A stretch of 64,000 nucleotides of DNA from Nonlabens ulvanivorans (GTDB lineage Bacteria; Bacteroidota; Bacteroidia; Flavobacteriales; Flavobacteriaceae): the NCBI RefSeq assembly GCF_000755285.1, contig NZ_BBMK01000002.1:310001-374000 (forward strand). Direction: 5' to 3'. The notes under the pieces are model-generated. The model was not told the origin of the DNA. It searched no databases and was given only the letters and a program-made list of their open reading frames with translations. The translations under genes and the position numbers were made by a program. This document shows, piece by piece, positions 45,278 to 54,029 of the stretch; positions within the stretch are counted from its first letter, which is position 1, and every line of letters begins with the position of its first letter.

Positions 45278-45320
45278 ATAACATTGGCAAATATAATTTA
45301 ATGGTCCTAAGACATCGTTA

Positions 45321-45328
45321 TATATTTG
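45321..45328 (+). promoter_or_regulatory. Promoter -7 element, leaderless-type
   Basis: TATATTTG, then TGAA, then the ATG at 45333. Confidence 0.55.
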
Positions 45329-45332
45329 TGAA

Positions 45333-46082
45333 ATGAAAAAAATCATATTCACTTTTCTTTGTATTTCCACTATTTTACTACAATCATGTGGAAACAAAGT
45401 ATCATTAAACGCAGATCAAATCATGGATAAGGCGATAAATGCTCATGGTGGGCATTTATTAGAGCAATCTACAATGGATTTTGATTTTAGAGGCGTTAGC
45501 TATCATGCTTTACGCGATAATGGTATTTTTAACTTTACCAGAACTCGTGTAAAAGATTCTATCACAGTAGTAGATAGACTCAATAATCAATCTAGTCGAC
45601 GTACCATTAATGAAGTGCCTCAGAAAATTGCAGACTCAACCATGGCTGGTTATGCAAGTAGTGTCAATAGTGTTATATATTTTGCACAATTACCATACAG
45701 TCTAGACGGTAAAGCCGTCTATAGAGAGTTAGTAGGAGATAAGATTATTAAAAATGAACCTTATTATAAAATTAAGGTGACTTTTGACCCTAATGGTGGT
45801 GGCGAGGATCATGAGGATGAATTCATATACTGGATTCATAAAGACACTTTTCTTGTAGATTATCTGGCATATTCTTATTGTGAAGAAGATTGTGGATATC
45901 GCTTTCGCGAAAGCGTAAACCGCAGGAACCTTCAAGGAGTAACTATTCAAGATTATAATAACTATAAAGAAACCATTCAAGATCCTGATTTATCACAAAT
46001 GGATCAACTGTTTATGGACGGTAAGCTTGAATTGTTAAGTGAGATTAAGCTTGAAAATGTTCATTTGAGTTTCTTAAATTAA
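45333..46082 (+). CDS. DUF6503 family lipoprotein
   Basis: 249 residues. Lipoprotein signal with lipobox LLQSC (Cys ~19). The body AINAHGGHLLEQSTMDFDFRG, YHALRDNGIFNFTR, YFAQLPYSLDG, YKIKVTFDPNGGGEDHEDEFIYWIHKDTFLVDYLAY matches DUF6503, a periplasmic LolA-like family of unknown function. The palindrome at 45900-45915 encodes RFRES. Divergent from smpB. Confidence 0.82.
   Translation: MKKIIFTFLCISTILLQSCGNKVSLNADQIMDKAINAHGGHLLEQSTMDFDFRGVSYHALRDNGIFNFTRTRVKDSITVVDRLNNQSSRRTINEVPQKIADSTMAGYASSVNSVIYFAQLPYSLDGKAVYRELVGDKIIKNEPYYKIKVTFDPNGGGEDHEDEFIYWIHKDTFLVDYLAYSYCEEDCGYRFRESVNRRNLQGVTIQDYNNYKETIQDPDLSQMDQLFMDGKLELLSEIKLENVHLSFLN
45900..45915. repeat. Highly iterated palindrome, in DUF6503 gene
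   Basis: Perfect CGCTTTCGCGAAAGCG read as RFRES. Confidence 0.9.
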
Positions 46083-46293
46083 TACTTGGTTACCGTTAAA
46101 TGGTTTTGGTAAATATTGAATTCATAGTCAACACATTTTTTAGAGACCAGATTATTAATTATGTGAAAGGGTTATTTTTAATTTAATAACGGCTTTAATT
46201 TTTGCAGTGTTTTTTGTGGGAATTTTTACGCACTTGCTTGATAAACATTATATTTGACTCTTAAATATTGCTCATATTTTATCTGATTTAAAA

Positions 46294-47443
46294 ATGCTTA
46301 AGTTTTATTACAGTGCAGTTCTTTTAATATTTAGTTGTTTTATTAGTTATTCTCAAGTAGGAATAGGCACAATACTACCAGAACCGTCTTCTATTCTAGA
46401 CATAGAATCCACGACACAAGGTGTGTTGTTCCCTAGAATGACAACAGCAGAGAGAAACGCCATTTCAGGTCCTGTTGAAGGACTTTTTTATATACAATTT
46501 AGATAGTGATTGTTTCCAATATTATAAAGGTACAGGATGGTCTGGTTGCTTAAGTGAAGCTGCCGTGAATTCTCTGGATTGTACATCGACTACCGTAAAT
46601 GGTGCCTATTTAACGGGATATCCCTTAAATGCCAGTAATACCATTACCATTGGTGTTATCGTTAATATTATAGAATCTTATACGATAAGTACAAATACTT
46701 TAAATGGTTATAGTTTTACAGCTACAGGAGTTTTTACTCATATAGGTTTAAATACCATCACTCTTACTGGGTCCGGAACTCCTATTGCTCAACAATCAGA
46801 CGATTTTACAATAACATTTGCAGGTAGAGGTGATACTTGTCTTGCCAGTATTAATGTTACATCGGTATTACCTAATTGTCTAGCTTATTACAATGCTGGC
46901 TTTAGTACAGATGGAGTTTATAATATAGATCCAGATGGGCCTGGTGTAAATCCTGCTTATGATTGTTATTGTGATATGACCAATGATGGTGGTGGATGGA
47001 CACTAGTATTTAATCATAATACCGCTGGTGGTTATTGGGCAAATAATACAGAAGCTAGCGAATTCAACGTTGCATTACCTGGTTTAACTACTGATAAGTA
47101 TTCTATTTTAAGTAAGCTAGATGAGCTTATAAGTGGAACGGCTTATGAGTTTAGATTACATTACCCGACTTTAGTCTTAACAAATCATTGGTCACAAACT
47201 TTTGATCCTAGAAGCGGCGCATCGGGAATAAGACCTGTCGCTGGGTATAATCCTATTAGTATTGATATGACCAATAATAATTGGGGGGGTGGATTAGAAT
47301 TATCTGGTGGTAATACTTTTTTAGACGGCTCAGTAAATTCGGGGGGGAACTGGTATTATTCTTTAGGAAGTATTAATCAATGGAGTGGTGGCTTACCATC
47401 AAATGCAACGCCAGTAAATACGGTGCAATTATTTGTGAGATAA
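46294..47443 (+). CDS. Secreted protein with fibrinogen C-like domain (one frameshift)
   Basis: Signal peptide (MLKFYYSAVLLIFSCFISYSQ) followed by VGIGTILPEPSSILDIESTTQGVLFPRMT, the tail-fibre/adhesin-like head common in flavobacterial secreted proteins. The frame breaks at the T6 run near 46485; removing one T gives GLFIYNLDSDCFQYYKGTGW. The C-terminal ~200 residues have the fibrinogen-like signature GVYNIDPDG...YDCYCDMTNDGGGWTLVFNHN. Two G7 runs (47283-47289 and 47341-47347) each add a Gly. Probably a surface lectin or adhesin; no T9SS tail is seen. Confidence 0.78.
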
Positions 47444-47545
47444 TAATAAATAATAATTATTTATACGGCTTCTCAATCCTGATATATGTCATGTTAATTG
47501 AGCCTTTTGTTATTTAATTTTGAATGAATAACAAAAACTCATATC

Positions 47546-47962
47546 ATGAATAACGTAGAAATTAACCAAGGAGAAATTAAAGTAAATCTTAAAGGATTAA
47601 GCAGTGGTAAGCTATCATTTGCTACAATGGGTTTTGAAAAGGATGTGGTGAATTTAGAAAGCGGATTACTGCGTCTAGTTTTTGATCTTAAGGATATTGG
47701 TGAGCATAACTATTATCAGGTACCTACAATCGAGATCGTTTATGAAGAGAATATGTCTGAAACGCATTGGATATGCGAGTTTAATGGGAAAACAATTTTA
47801 GATAAAATGGATCACCATGGCAATTCCACTATCTTGTTATTAAATAGAAAAGTATTGAGTGAACTTGAGCAGCACCATGAGAATGCTATTATTGTGCATG
47901 CAGAGTTTCCGCAACCAGCAAATATCAATCTAGAGAAGTCTTTTATACATTTCTTTAAGTAG
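47546..47962 (+). CDS. Hypothetical soluble protein
   Basis: 138 residues, no signal or TM: MNNVEINQGEIKVNLKGLSSG, then ETHWICEFNGKTILDKMDHHGNSTILLLNRKVLSELEQHHENAIIVHAEF. Alternating strands suggest a beta-sandwich. Not recognised; single gene ended by a strong terminator. Confidence 0.65.
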   Translation: MNNVEINQGEIKVNLKGLSSGKLSFATMGFEKDVVNLESGLLRLVFDLKDIGEHNYYQVPTIEIVYEENMSETHWICEFNGKTILDKMDHHGNSTILLLNRKVLSELEQHHENAIIVHAEFPQPANINLEKSFIHFFK

Positions 47963-47988
47963 GGAAGTCTATACGGACTCCATAACTT

Positions 47989-48026
47989 AAAACCTCAAAG
48001 AGAACTCTTGCTTTCTTTGAGGTTTT
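47989..48026. terminator. Bidirectional terminator
   Basis: 13-bp stem AAAACCTCAAAGA / TCTTTGAGGTTTT (47989-48001 / 48014-48026) between convergent genes, followed by further T. Confidence 0.8.
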
Positions 48027-48045
48027 TTAATTGCTGCTCCATGGA

Positions 48046-48372
48046 TTAATTGGAAACAACTTTTAATCCGACTATAGACATAATTAAGGTTGATATAAAA
48101 AACAACCTCCAGAATGTTGCGGGCTCTTTGAAAACTAGAATCCCTAATAATACAGTTCCTACTGCGCCTATACCAGTCCATACCGCATAAGCCGTACCTA
48201 TAGGTAATTCTTTAGTCACTTTAACTAACAGTGCCATACTGATGAAAAGGCAAATCACAAAACCTATATACCAATACGCAGTTTCTGAACCTGAGCTTTC
48301 TTTTGCTTTTCCTAAACACGTTGCAAATGCCACTTCAAATAAACCTGCTATAATTAATAATATCCAATTCAT
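48046..48372 (-). CDS. SMR family transporter, SugE/Gdx-like
   Basis: 108 residues, four TM helices. Essential Glu13 in IAGLFEVAFA, and YAVWTGIGAVGTVLLGILVFKEP typical of the SugE/Gdx branch, which exports guanidinium in exchange for protons; EmrE-type multidrug export is the alternative. No guanidine riboswitch was recognised upstream. Confidence 0.87.
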   Translation of the reverse strand: MNWILLIIAGLFEVAFATCLGKAKESSGSETAYWYIGFVICLFISMALLVKVTKELPIGTAYAVWTGIGAVGTVLLGILVFKEPATFWRLFFISTLIMSIVGLKVVSN

Positions 48373-48454
48373 ATGTTTTTGTGCATTACTATTATTATTT
48401 AGGCACTTCTTTTCTGAACGGTTTCATATCTAATTTAATGTAGTTATTATATCA

Positions 48455-48889
48455 CTAACCATATACCTGTTCTTCACTAAGATTGTCATGTAAAAAATTA
48501 GCAATGGCTGGTAACTGATCCGAAAGTTGATGTGCAACCTTAGGGTTTTCAAAGTTTCTTAAAATTCCGGGAATCATACTTAATGATGGGTCATTAAAAT
48601 CTGCGCAGCCCATAGCTCATTTGGAAAATAAATGATTATCTACTATATCATCACTAATAATATTAAAATGTGAATGACGCTTATCAATAACCAATCGCCC
48701 TAAAAGCTCTATTATTTTATCACTTTCACCTTCTATGATTTGAAGAAAGTAACCATCCTTTTGTATTAGTACACCACTTATATGGTCTAATGAATTATAA
48801 GCTCTAGAGTCATGTAATAAGTCTAATAAATCGCGTTTATTAAACTGACTGGTCGCTTTACTAGTATAAACAACACGACGTAGCTTCAT
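48455..48889 (-). pseudogene. BLUF blue-light photoreceptor interrupted by a stop at the conserved Trp
   Basis: Single BLUF domain. Flavin-site residues are present: Tyr8 (VVYTS), Asn32 (SRAYNSLDHISGVL) and Gln50 (GYFLQIIEG), then DKRHSHFNII. Codon 91 is TGA (48617-48619) exactly where the family has Trp of the W-x-M motif; the same frame continues AMGCADFNDPSLSMIPG for 53 more codons to a TAG at 48455. One G-to-A change explains it. If translated as written, the product is 90 residues lacking strand 5 and the C-terminal helices. Nearby indels are in homopolymers; this is a substitution. Confidence 0.8.
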
Positions 48890-49056
48890 AATGAAGAATT
48901 ATTGATAAATGATCAAATTGAGAACAACTATAAAAGCGAGCCATAAAGCGTTTAACTTTATAGTTGTTTTAAGCCATACAAAGTTAACAAAAAGACGTGA
49001 ATTCTATCTAATTAGTTCATTAACAATACAGGTTAAATCAATAAAGTAGGTTGGTT
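48890..49056. other. Intergenic, nothing recognised
   Basis: AT-rich spacer containing the promoter region of the BLUF gene; TATAGTTGTTTTAAGC-like repeats occur at 48935 and 48960 but no clear hairpin was resolved. Confidence 0.4.
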
Positions 49057-49440
49057 TTAAATAACATAGTTTTCAAATAATTCCTCTAGAGTTTTCTGTG
49101 GATCATCAGTAAGGCCAGAATGTGTCTTAGAACTTTGAATAATGGTGCTTCTACAAGCAGATAACCACCTGAAACGATCAGATAATTCCATAGCACCTAT
49201 TTTACCGCCTGACGGTGTGCCATCACAAACTAATTTCCAGGCATTAAGATATTCTTCAAAGTCAGCAATATCAGCGTCTGGATCAAGGGCTTTCAATTTA
49301 TTTGGGTTGACGTTATACTTAATCCCTATGTACTTTTTGCGTTTGCAAAACATAATTACACCTGCATTAAAGAACTCTTCTCTTTCTACTTTTGGAACTA
49401 TTCTTATAATCGCGTACTCAAATGTAAATCTATCTTGCAT
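49057..49440 (-). CDS. DUF3037 family protein
   Basis: 127 residues: FTFEYAIIRIVPKVEREEFFNAGVIMFCKRKKYIGIKY, LNAWKLVCDG, SDRFRWLSACRSTIIQSSKTHSGLTDDPQKTLEELF is the DUF3037 pattern. It overlaps the 3' end of the HipA-like kinase gene by 11 bp; this two-gene order is a recurrent pair, and DUF3037 is a candidate partner or antitoxin-like regulator of the kinase (inference). Confidence 0.85.
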   Translation of the reverse strand: MQDRFTFEYAIIRIVPKVEREEFFNAGVIMFCKRKKYIGIKYNVNPNKLKALDPDADIADFEEYLNAWKLVCDGTPSGGKIGAMELSDRFRWLSACRSTIIQSSKTHSGLTDDPQKTLEELFENYVI

Positions 49441-50209
49441 CTATAGCTTCTTTAATGAGTAAGTCAATTTTAGATAAACGCGTTTTTAAAAATAGAGAAT
49501 AGGCATTTCTAATCTCTAGACTAGTCATATGATCTGTTTCACTTGTCAACCAGTCTTCGGGAATACTTGAAATTATTTCTGATATTCTATCTGGACGTAG
49601 AGAATTCTTTATAGCAACGGCGGCTTCTTCTAGTTTTGTTGCTTTTTGTAGTAAAACATGATCCTTAATTAATGGAAAAGTCCTCGTTAAATGATTTTCC
49701 CAAGTGCTCCAGTCGTGATGAAAGTAAAAGCTGGCGCCATTATCAATCACCCACAATTCTTTATTCCAGTGTAGTAAATTTGTATTTTTTGCAGTACGGT
49801 CTATATTACTGATGATGCTATCCAGCAGCACAACTTTTGATGCAGTAAGAGCATCTGTTTCACTTACTAAAGGATCGTAAGTTATGGAACCAGTTAAAAA
49901 ATGTAATCCTAGATTTAAACCAACGCTAAATTTAAGTAAGTCCTGTATCTCTTCATCAGGTTCTGTTTTACTGAAAGAGTCATCGAGGTTCATAAAGACT
50001 ATTTCCGGTACATTTAAACCTATAGAACGAGCTATTTCTCCTCCTAAAAGCTCAGAGATAAGAGCTTTTTTACCTTGTCCAGCACCTCTGAATTTTATGA
50101 CATAGAGAAAATCATCGTCTGCCTTAACGATGGCAGGTAGTGAGCCACCTTCTCTTAAGGGTTGCACGTATCGCACAACATCTACAGTACGAATATCAAT
50201 TTTATTCAT
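49430..50209 (-). CDS. HipA-like kinase
   Basis: 259 residues, much shorter than HipA toxins (~430). Kinase-like features: FLYVIKFRGAGQGKKALISELLGGEIARSIGLNVPE (Lys and helix C), VLLDSIISNIDRTAKNTNLL (catalytic DR-x4-N) and ELWVIDNGASF (metal-binding IDxG in place of DFG). This matches stand-alone 'HipA family kinase' genes paired with DUF3037. Substrate unknown. No HipB-like repressor is adjacent. Confidence 0.83.
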   Translation of the reverse strand: MNKIDIRTVDVVRYVQPLREGGSLPAIVKADDDFLYVIKFRGAGQGKKALISELLGGEIARSIGLNVPEIVFMNLDDSFSKTEPDEEIQDLLKFSVGLNLGLHFLTGSITYDPLVSETDALTASKVVLLDSIISNIDRTAKNTNLLHWNKELWVIDNGASFYFHHDWSTWENHLTRTFPLIKDHVLLQKATKLEEAAVAIKNSLRPDRISEIISSIPEDWLTSETDHMTSLEIRNAYSLFLKTRLSKIDLLIKEAIDAR

Positions 50210-50262
50210 AAATCTAAGTTACTAAATATGAGTCTTATAATGAAGGTCTTAAAATGGACAAT

Positions 50263-50907
50263 TTATGTCTTCTGTTTGCGAGAGATGCGTCTACCACGTC
50301 GGGTACTTTTACGCTTATAAACGATATCAATAAACTTAAGTAAAGGCAACAATAGGATAGGTACAAATCTAGAGACAACAACAAATTCTAAGGAAACGAT
50401 TATCGCTAGTAACCAGATTAAACTAGCTGCTAGATCTCGAGTTTTTATCCATTGTAGAGTAATCTTCTCTTTAGGGTTATTTAATAACCCATCTTTCTGA
50501 ATCCTATATACCATTAAATATTTGAACAAGCTGAGTGCTATTATATTTCCAGAATAAACCATAAATGGTTCGTTTATATAAAATGTCTTGCAATAGAAAG
50601 CTGTTGTAAACGGCATTAATACCACCATAAATAACAACATAATATTAAGCCATAGCACTGATGTATTATAATGTTTGAGATGCTTTGAAATATTCATGTG
50701 ACTTACCCAGTACACTGCAATTACTAGAAAACTTACTACATACCCTATAAAATTAGGTATCAGTTTAGTAATATTAAATGCAAATGTATTAGCCTGTATT
50801 GCTTGATAGCTAGGTACTGCTAGATCGAGTACGAGCAAGGTCATCGCAATGGCAAATACCGCGTCCGTAAAGTTGTTAACTCTGGTTTTGTCGTAGGTAA
50901 GATTCAT
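50263..50907 (-). CDS. TMEM175-family potassium channel
   Basis: 214 residues, six TM helices. The signature of the TMEM175/DUF1211 pore helix is present: R-V-x-x-F-T-D-A-V-F-A-I at residues 9-20 (usual FSDAV; here FTDAV). Forms a tetrameric K+-permeable channel in bacteria. Ends in a basic tail (KRKSTRRGRRISRKQKT). Followed on the other side by a large palindrome. Confidence 0.87.
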   Translation of the reverse strand: MNLTYDKTRVNNFTDAVFAIAMTLLVLDLAVPSYQAIQANTFAFNITKLIPNFIGYVVSFLVIAVYWVSHMNISKHLKHYNTSVLWLNIMLLFMVVLMPFTTAFYCKTFYINEPFMVYSGNIIALSLFKYLMVYRIQKDGLLNNPKEKITLQWIKTRDLAASLIWLLAIIVSLEFVVVSRFVPILLLPLLKFIDIVYKRKSTRRGRRISRKQKT

Positions 50908-50922
50908 TTAGTAAATATATAA

Positions 50923-50962
50923 GATTTATGAATACGCTTTCGCGAAAGCGTATTCATAAATC
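50923..50962. terminator. 40-bp perfect palindrome built around the iterated motif
   Basis: Every base from 50923 to 50962 pairs about the centre of CGCTTTCGCGAAAGCG (50935-50950). It abuts the stop codon of the S1/P1 nuclease gene, so as RNA it is a 20-bp stem immediately after translation stops, most likely a terminator or 3'-end stabiliser. Confidence 0.75.
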
Positions 50963-51734
50963 CTATCCTAATACTTCATTGAGTAGGGCTGCAAGGCGTA
51001 CTCCACCTTTCTGCAATTGTCCTTTAAGAACATCAAAATAATCGTACATATACCTATAACCTAGTTTTTCACCTACGGATGTGTTTGCATAGATATCTTT
51101 TACCACTATGCGACTATCTTCTAACCAGTCTCTATGGGTACCACTAGCGATAGTTTTGCGTTCTTTTTTGGAAAGCTGTGGCATATTCATAGCCAGTTCA
51201 CTATAGGACATCCCATAACTTTCAATCATTTGAGAATCCCAGACGCGATGCAAATTTGTTCCATCTCTATACCATCGTACTTGAAAATCGTTGCCGCCTT
51301 TATCTTCACTTATTCCTGTGTGTAATGGCTGGTGTAAATCACCTATAAAATGGACTAGCAAGCGCAGCTGAAAAGCTTTTTCCTCTTTTGTAGCAGTATC
51401 TGACTTTAAGGTAGTGATGCAGTGGTCTATGGCCTGTATGATATCGCCTTTCTCACTATGAGGATGCGTGTCATAGGTCTGATCAAAAGGAATGTTTACA
51501 TAGTGCTGTGGTCCATAGGCCCTATATAGCGTATCACTCTTAATATCGTCTGCATAAGTAGATACTAGTGCCAGTGATTCTCCATCTAGTAATTGGGCAA
51601 TCGCTTTACGAGCTTTTTTATTTAAATACTGCTCTGCAATCGCACCAGTAGCCCGATGACCTGTTTTTCCCCCAATCGTCTGCTTGTGCAGTAAAAGCTA
51701 CTAGAAATACTAAGAAAGTGATAATAAAACGCAT
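50963..51734 (-). CDS. S1/P1 nuclease (one frameshift)
   Basis: Signal peptide MRFIITFLVFLVAFTAQA from ATG 51734, then DDWGKTGHRATG (Trp1/His6 zinc ligands of mature S1/P1), QHYVNIPFDQTYDTHPHSEKGD and LLVHFIGDLHQPLHTG (His and Asp zinc ligands). The frame breaks at a run of five C (51669-51673); four would restore it. About 256 residues; a secreted trinuclear-zinc nuclease acting on single-stranded nucleic acid, probably for phosphate or nucleotide scavenging. Confidence 0.88.
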
Positions 51735-51793
51735 GAATCTATTTTTGTGGCAAGTTACTATCGCTTGATTTAATAATGTTAGGTATATATTAA

Positions 51794-52522
51794 TTATTCT
51801 CCTTCTGGAGTAAAACATTTATAAAGCATTTGATAGATGTCTGGATGCTTGCGCTTCATCAATTTAGGTCTCGAGAAAAAATACTCTGCTGCAACCGCAA
51901 AAAATTCTATCTGACTACTACCTCCATAATGACGTATGTCTGATTTATCTTTATTGATACGTTCCATTTCTTCATGCATTAAATTAATCCATGGAATCAC
52001 GTATGATTGTTCTAATAAAGCATGAGGTATACCATCAATAGTACCATCCATTTTATCTATAAGGTGAACAAACTCGTGTATAGCGGTATTTAATTTATCG
52101 GTCTCATTTTTAAAACCATGGTAAAGTGCTTCTTTAGAAAGTATCATTTTATGATTCCACTTACCAGTTCCTACCATTCCAAAAATGCGTCTACCATTTC
52201 CATGGCCTTCAAATTCTAGATCCTCATTAAAATGTTCTGGTAAAAGGATAACCGTTTTTAAGTTACTATAATGCCAGTCTGGAAATTGAAAAACAGGAAT
52301 AATTGCGCTTGCCGCTATTAATAAAGCATCTGTTTCTGTAGGTTCTGTTTCTATGGTTTCAATCTCAATCTCATCTAAGAAAGCCTGCATGCGCAGTTTA
52401 AAAAACAATCGTTCTCGAGGCTCCAGTTTTTCAAAAAAGGTGACATGTTCTAATAGTATTTCATCCCAATGATCTGTGGATGGAGCTGGTGACTTTTTAC
52501 GGAAAAGATTAAAAATGGGCAT
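51794..52522 (-). CDS. MtfA-like zinc-dependent peptidase
   Basis: 242 residues with zincin motif HEFVH in NTAIHEFVHLIDKMDGTIDG and downstream Glu in SQIEFFAVAAEYFF; N-terminal FKLRMQAFLDEIEIE and ILLPEHFNEDLEF fit the MtfA/DUF980 family. In enterobacteria MtfA binds the Mlc repressor; the partner here is unknown. Cytosolic. Confidence 0.88.
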   Translation of the reverse strand: MPIFNLFRKKSPAPSTDHWDEILLEHVTFFEKLEPRERLFFKLRMQAFLDEIEIETIETEPTETDALLIAASAIIPVFQFPDWHYSNLKTVILLPEHFNEDLEFEGHGNGRRIFGMVGTGKWNHKMILSKEALYHGFKNETDKLNTAIHEFVHLIDKMDGTIDGIPHALLEQSYVIPWINLMHEEMERINKDKSDIRHYGGSSQIEFFAVAAEYFFSRPKLMKRKHPDIYQMLYKCFTPEGE

Positions 52523-52691
52523 GCAAGAAATGTATTATAAAAGCTAAATATAATAGCCGAAGAGTGATTTTTTACAATTGAGTTGTGTTTTTCTACAATT
52601 GGGTTATTATGACTTTATATAAAGAGAAGACTGCTTCATATTTGTGATGTTCTAAACGAATAAAGTATTTTTAGAATTACAAACAGAAAGT

Positions 52692-54028
52692 ATGTCATTT
52701 AAGAAATTCATAAAATTTATAATCGCAGGTATAGTCATCTCTATTGTCATTAATTTAATTAATGCATACATGAGAGGTGGCTTTTTAACCATCGTAAAAG
52801 AAATAGAAGGTTTTGGTATCAACTTTATGTTTTCTATCGTGTTAACAGTGGGAAATCAATGGTGGTTTGATTTAATGACCAAAAGTATTCTTGGAAAGAA
52901 CATACTTTAAAACGTATTGTGCTAGGTGCAATAGGATCAGTAATCATTACCATGGTTTTATTAACCATACTTAACTTTTTTACTTATGTGGTCATCTATG
53001 GAGGTAGCTGGGGTAACTTTGTGAGTCAACAGTCTATAGATTGGTATTTGTTTGGGTTATTTATTACCCTAGTGATGACACTTATCTATCATGCTATTTA
53101 TTTTTATAGATTGTCACAAACTCAAAAGGTTAATGAACAAAAAGTTATCGCAAGATCTGCCACTGCGCAATTTGATGCTTTAAAAAATCAGTTAGATCCT
53201 CACTTTTTATTCAATAGTTTAAATGTACTGGTTTCTCTCATTGAAGAAAACCCCCCCAAAGCCGCTACTAAATTTACGACTTCACTTTCTAAGGTTTATA
53301 GATATGTACTAGAACAGCGCAATAAAGAACTGGTAACGGTAGATGATGAATTGAGTTTTGCAAGAGCTTATGTAGGCTTATTAAAAACTCGATTTGAAGA
53401 CAGTATCGAAATAGATATACCAGAAAAAAGCTCTAATCCAGAAATGAAGGTAGTACCATTATCCTTACAGCTATTGTTAGAAAATGCGGTGAAGCATAAC
53501 GTTGTAAGTGATAGTAAACCGTTGAAATTGAGAATCTATGAAGAAAACCATCAATTAATAGTTGAGAACAATTTGCAAAAAAAGCAAGTTCCAGGCAGTA
53601 GTAGTGGTGTAGGACTTCAAAACATCGCCTCTCGTTATCAATTACTTACTAAACGTAAGATGAGCATCTCGCAAGATGAGCAGTTTTTTAGAGTGCAAAT
53701 TCCTATTCTAATTAATTCACAAGACTTATTAACCGCAAACATAGAAGATATGACACCAGTAGAAGACATAAAATTAATCAAAGCCAAAGAACGAGTAGCT
53801 AGTATAAAAGAGTTCTATGATGATGTTGTTAAGACAGTAGGGATCTTACTATTTCTGGCCGCGATTAATTATTTTACATCAGACTTTCCTTGGGTGATTT
53901 TCCCTGCGGTAGGTATGAGTATAGGACTCTTATTCCAATACTTACGTACTTATGAAAACAATGCGTTTTTAGGTAAAGGTTGGGAAGACCGTAAAATTGA
54001 AGAATTAATGAACGATAAAAACTTTTAA
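52692..54028 (+). CDS. LytS-type histidine kinase with C-terminal 2TM domain (one frameshift)
   Basis: An N-terminal membrane part (MSFKKFIKFIIAGIVISIVINL...) breaks near 52882; one more A in AAAA gives TKKYSWKEHTLKRIVLGAIG and rejoins the rest. Four TM helices precede the His_kinase box QLDPHFLFNSLNVL, then ELSFARAYVGLLKTRF and HATPase motifs LLENAVKHN and SGVGLQNIASRY. Unusually, residues ~365-445 after the kinase form another 2TM domain (AKERVASIKEFYDDVVKTVGILLFLAAINYF...GWEDRKIEELM) like the next three genes. C7 run at 53251-53257 adds a Pro (ENPPKAA). Cognate regulator is at 54900. Confidence 0.9.
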
Positions 54029-54029
54029 G

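Noticed and set aside
45278-45397. Longer SmpB start at 45397
   Set aside because: The extension crosses the divergent promoter region; SmpB homologues start at MKFKNNIEIKNRKARF.
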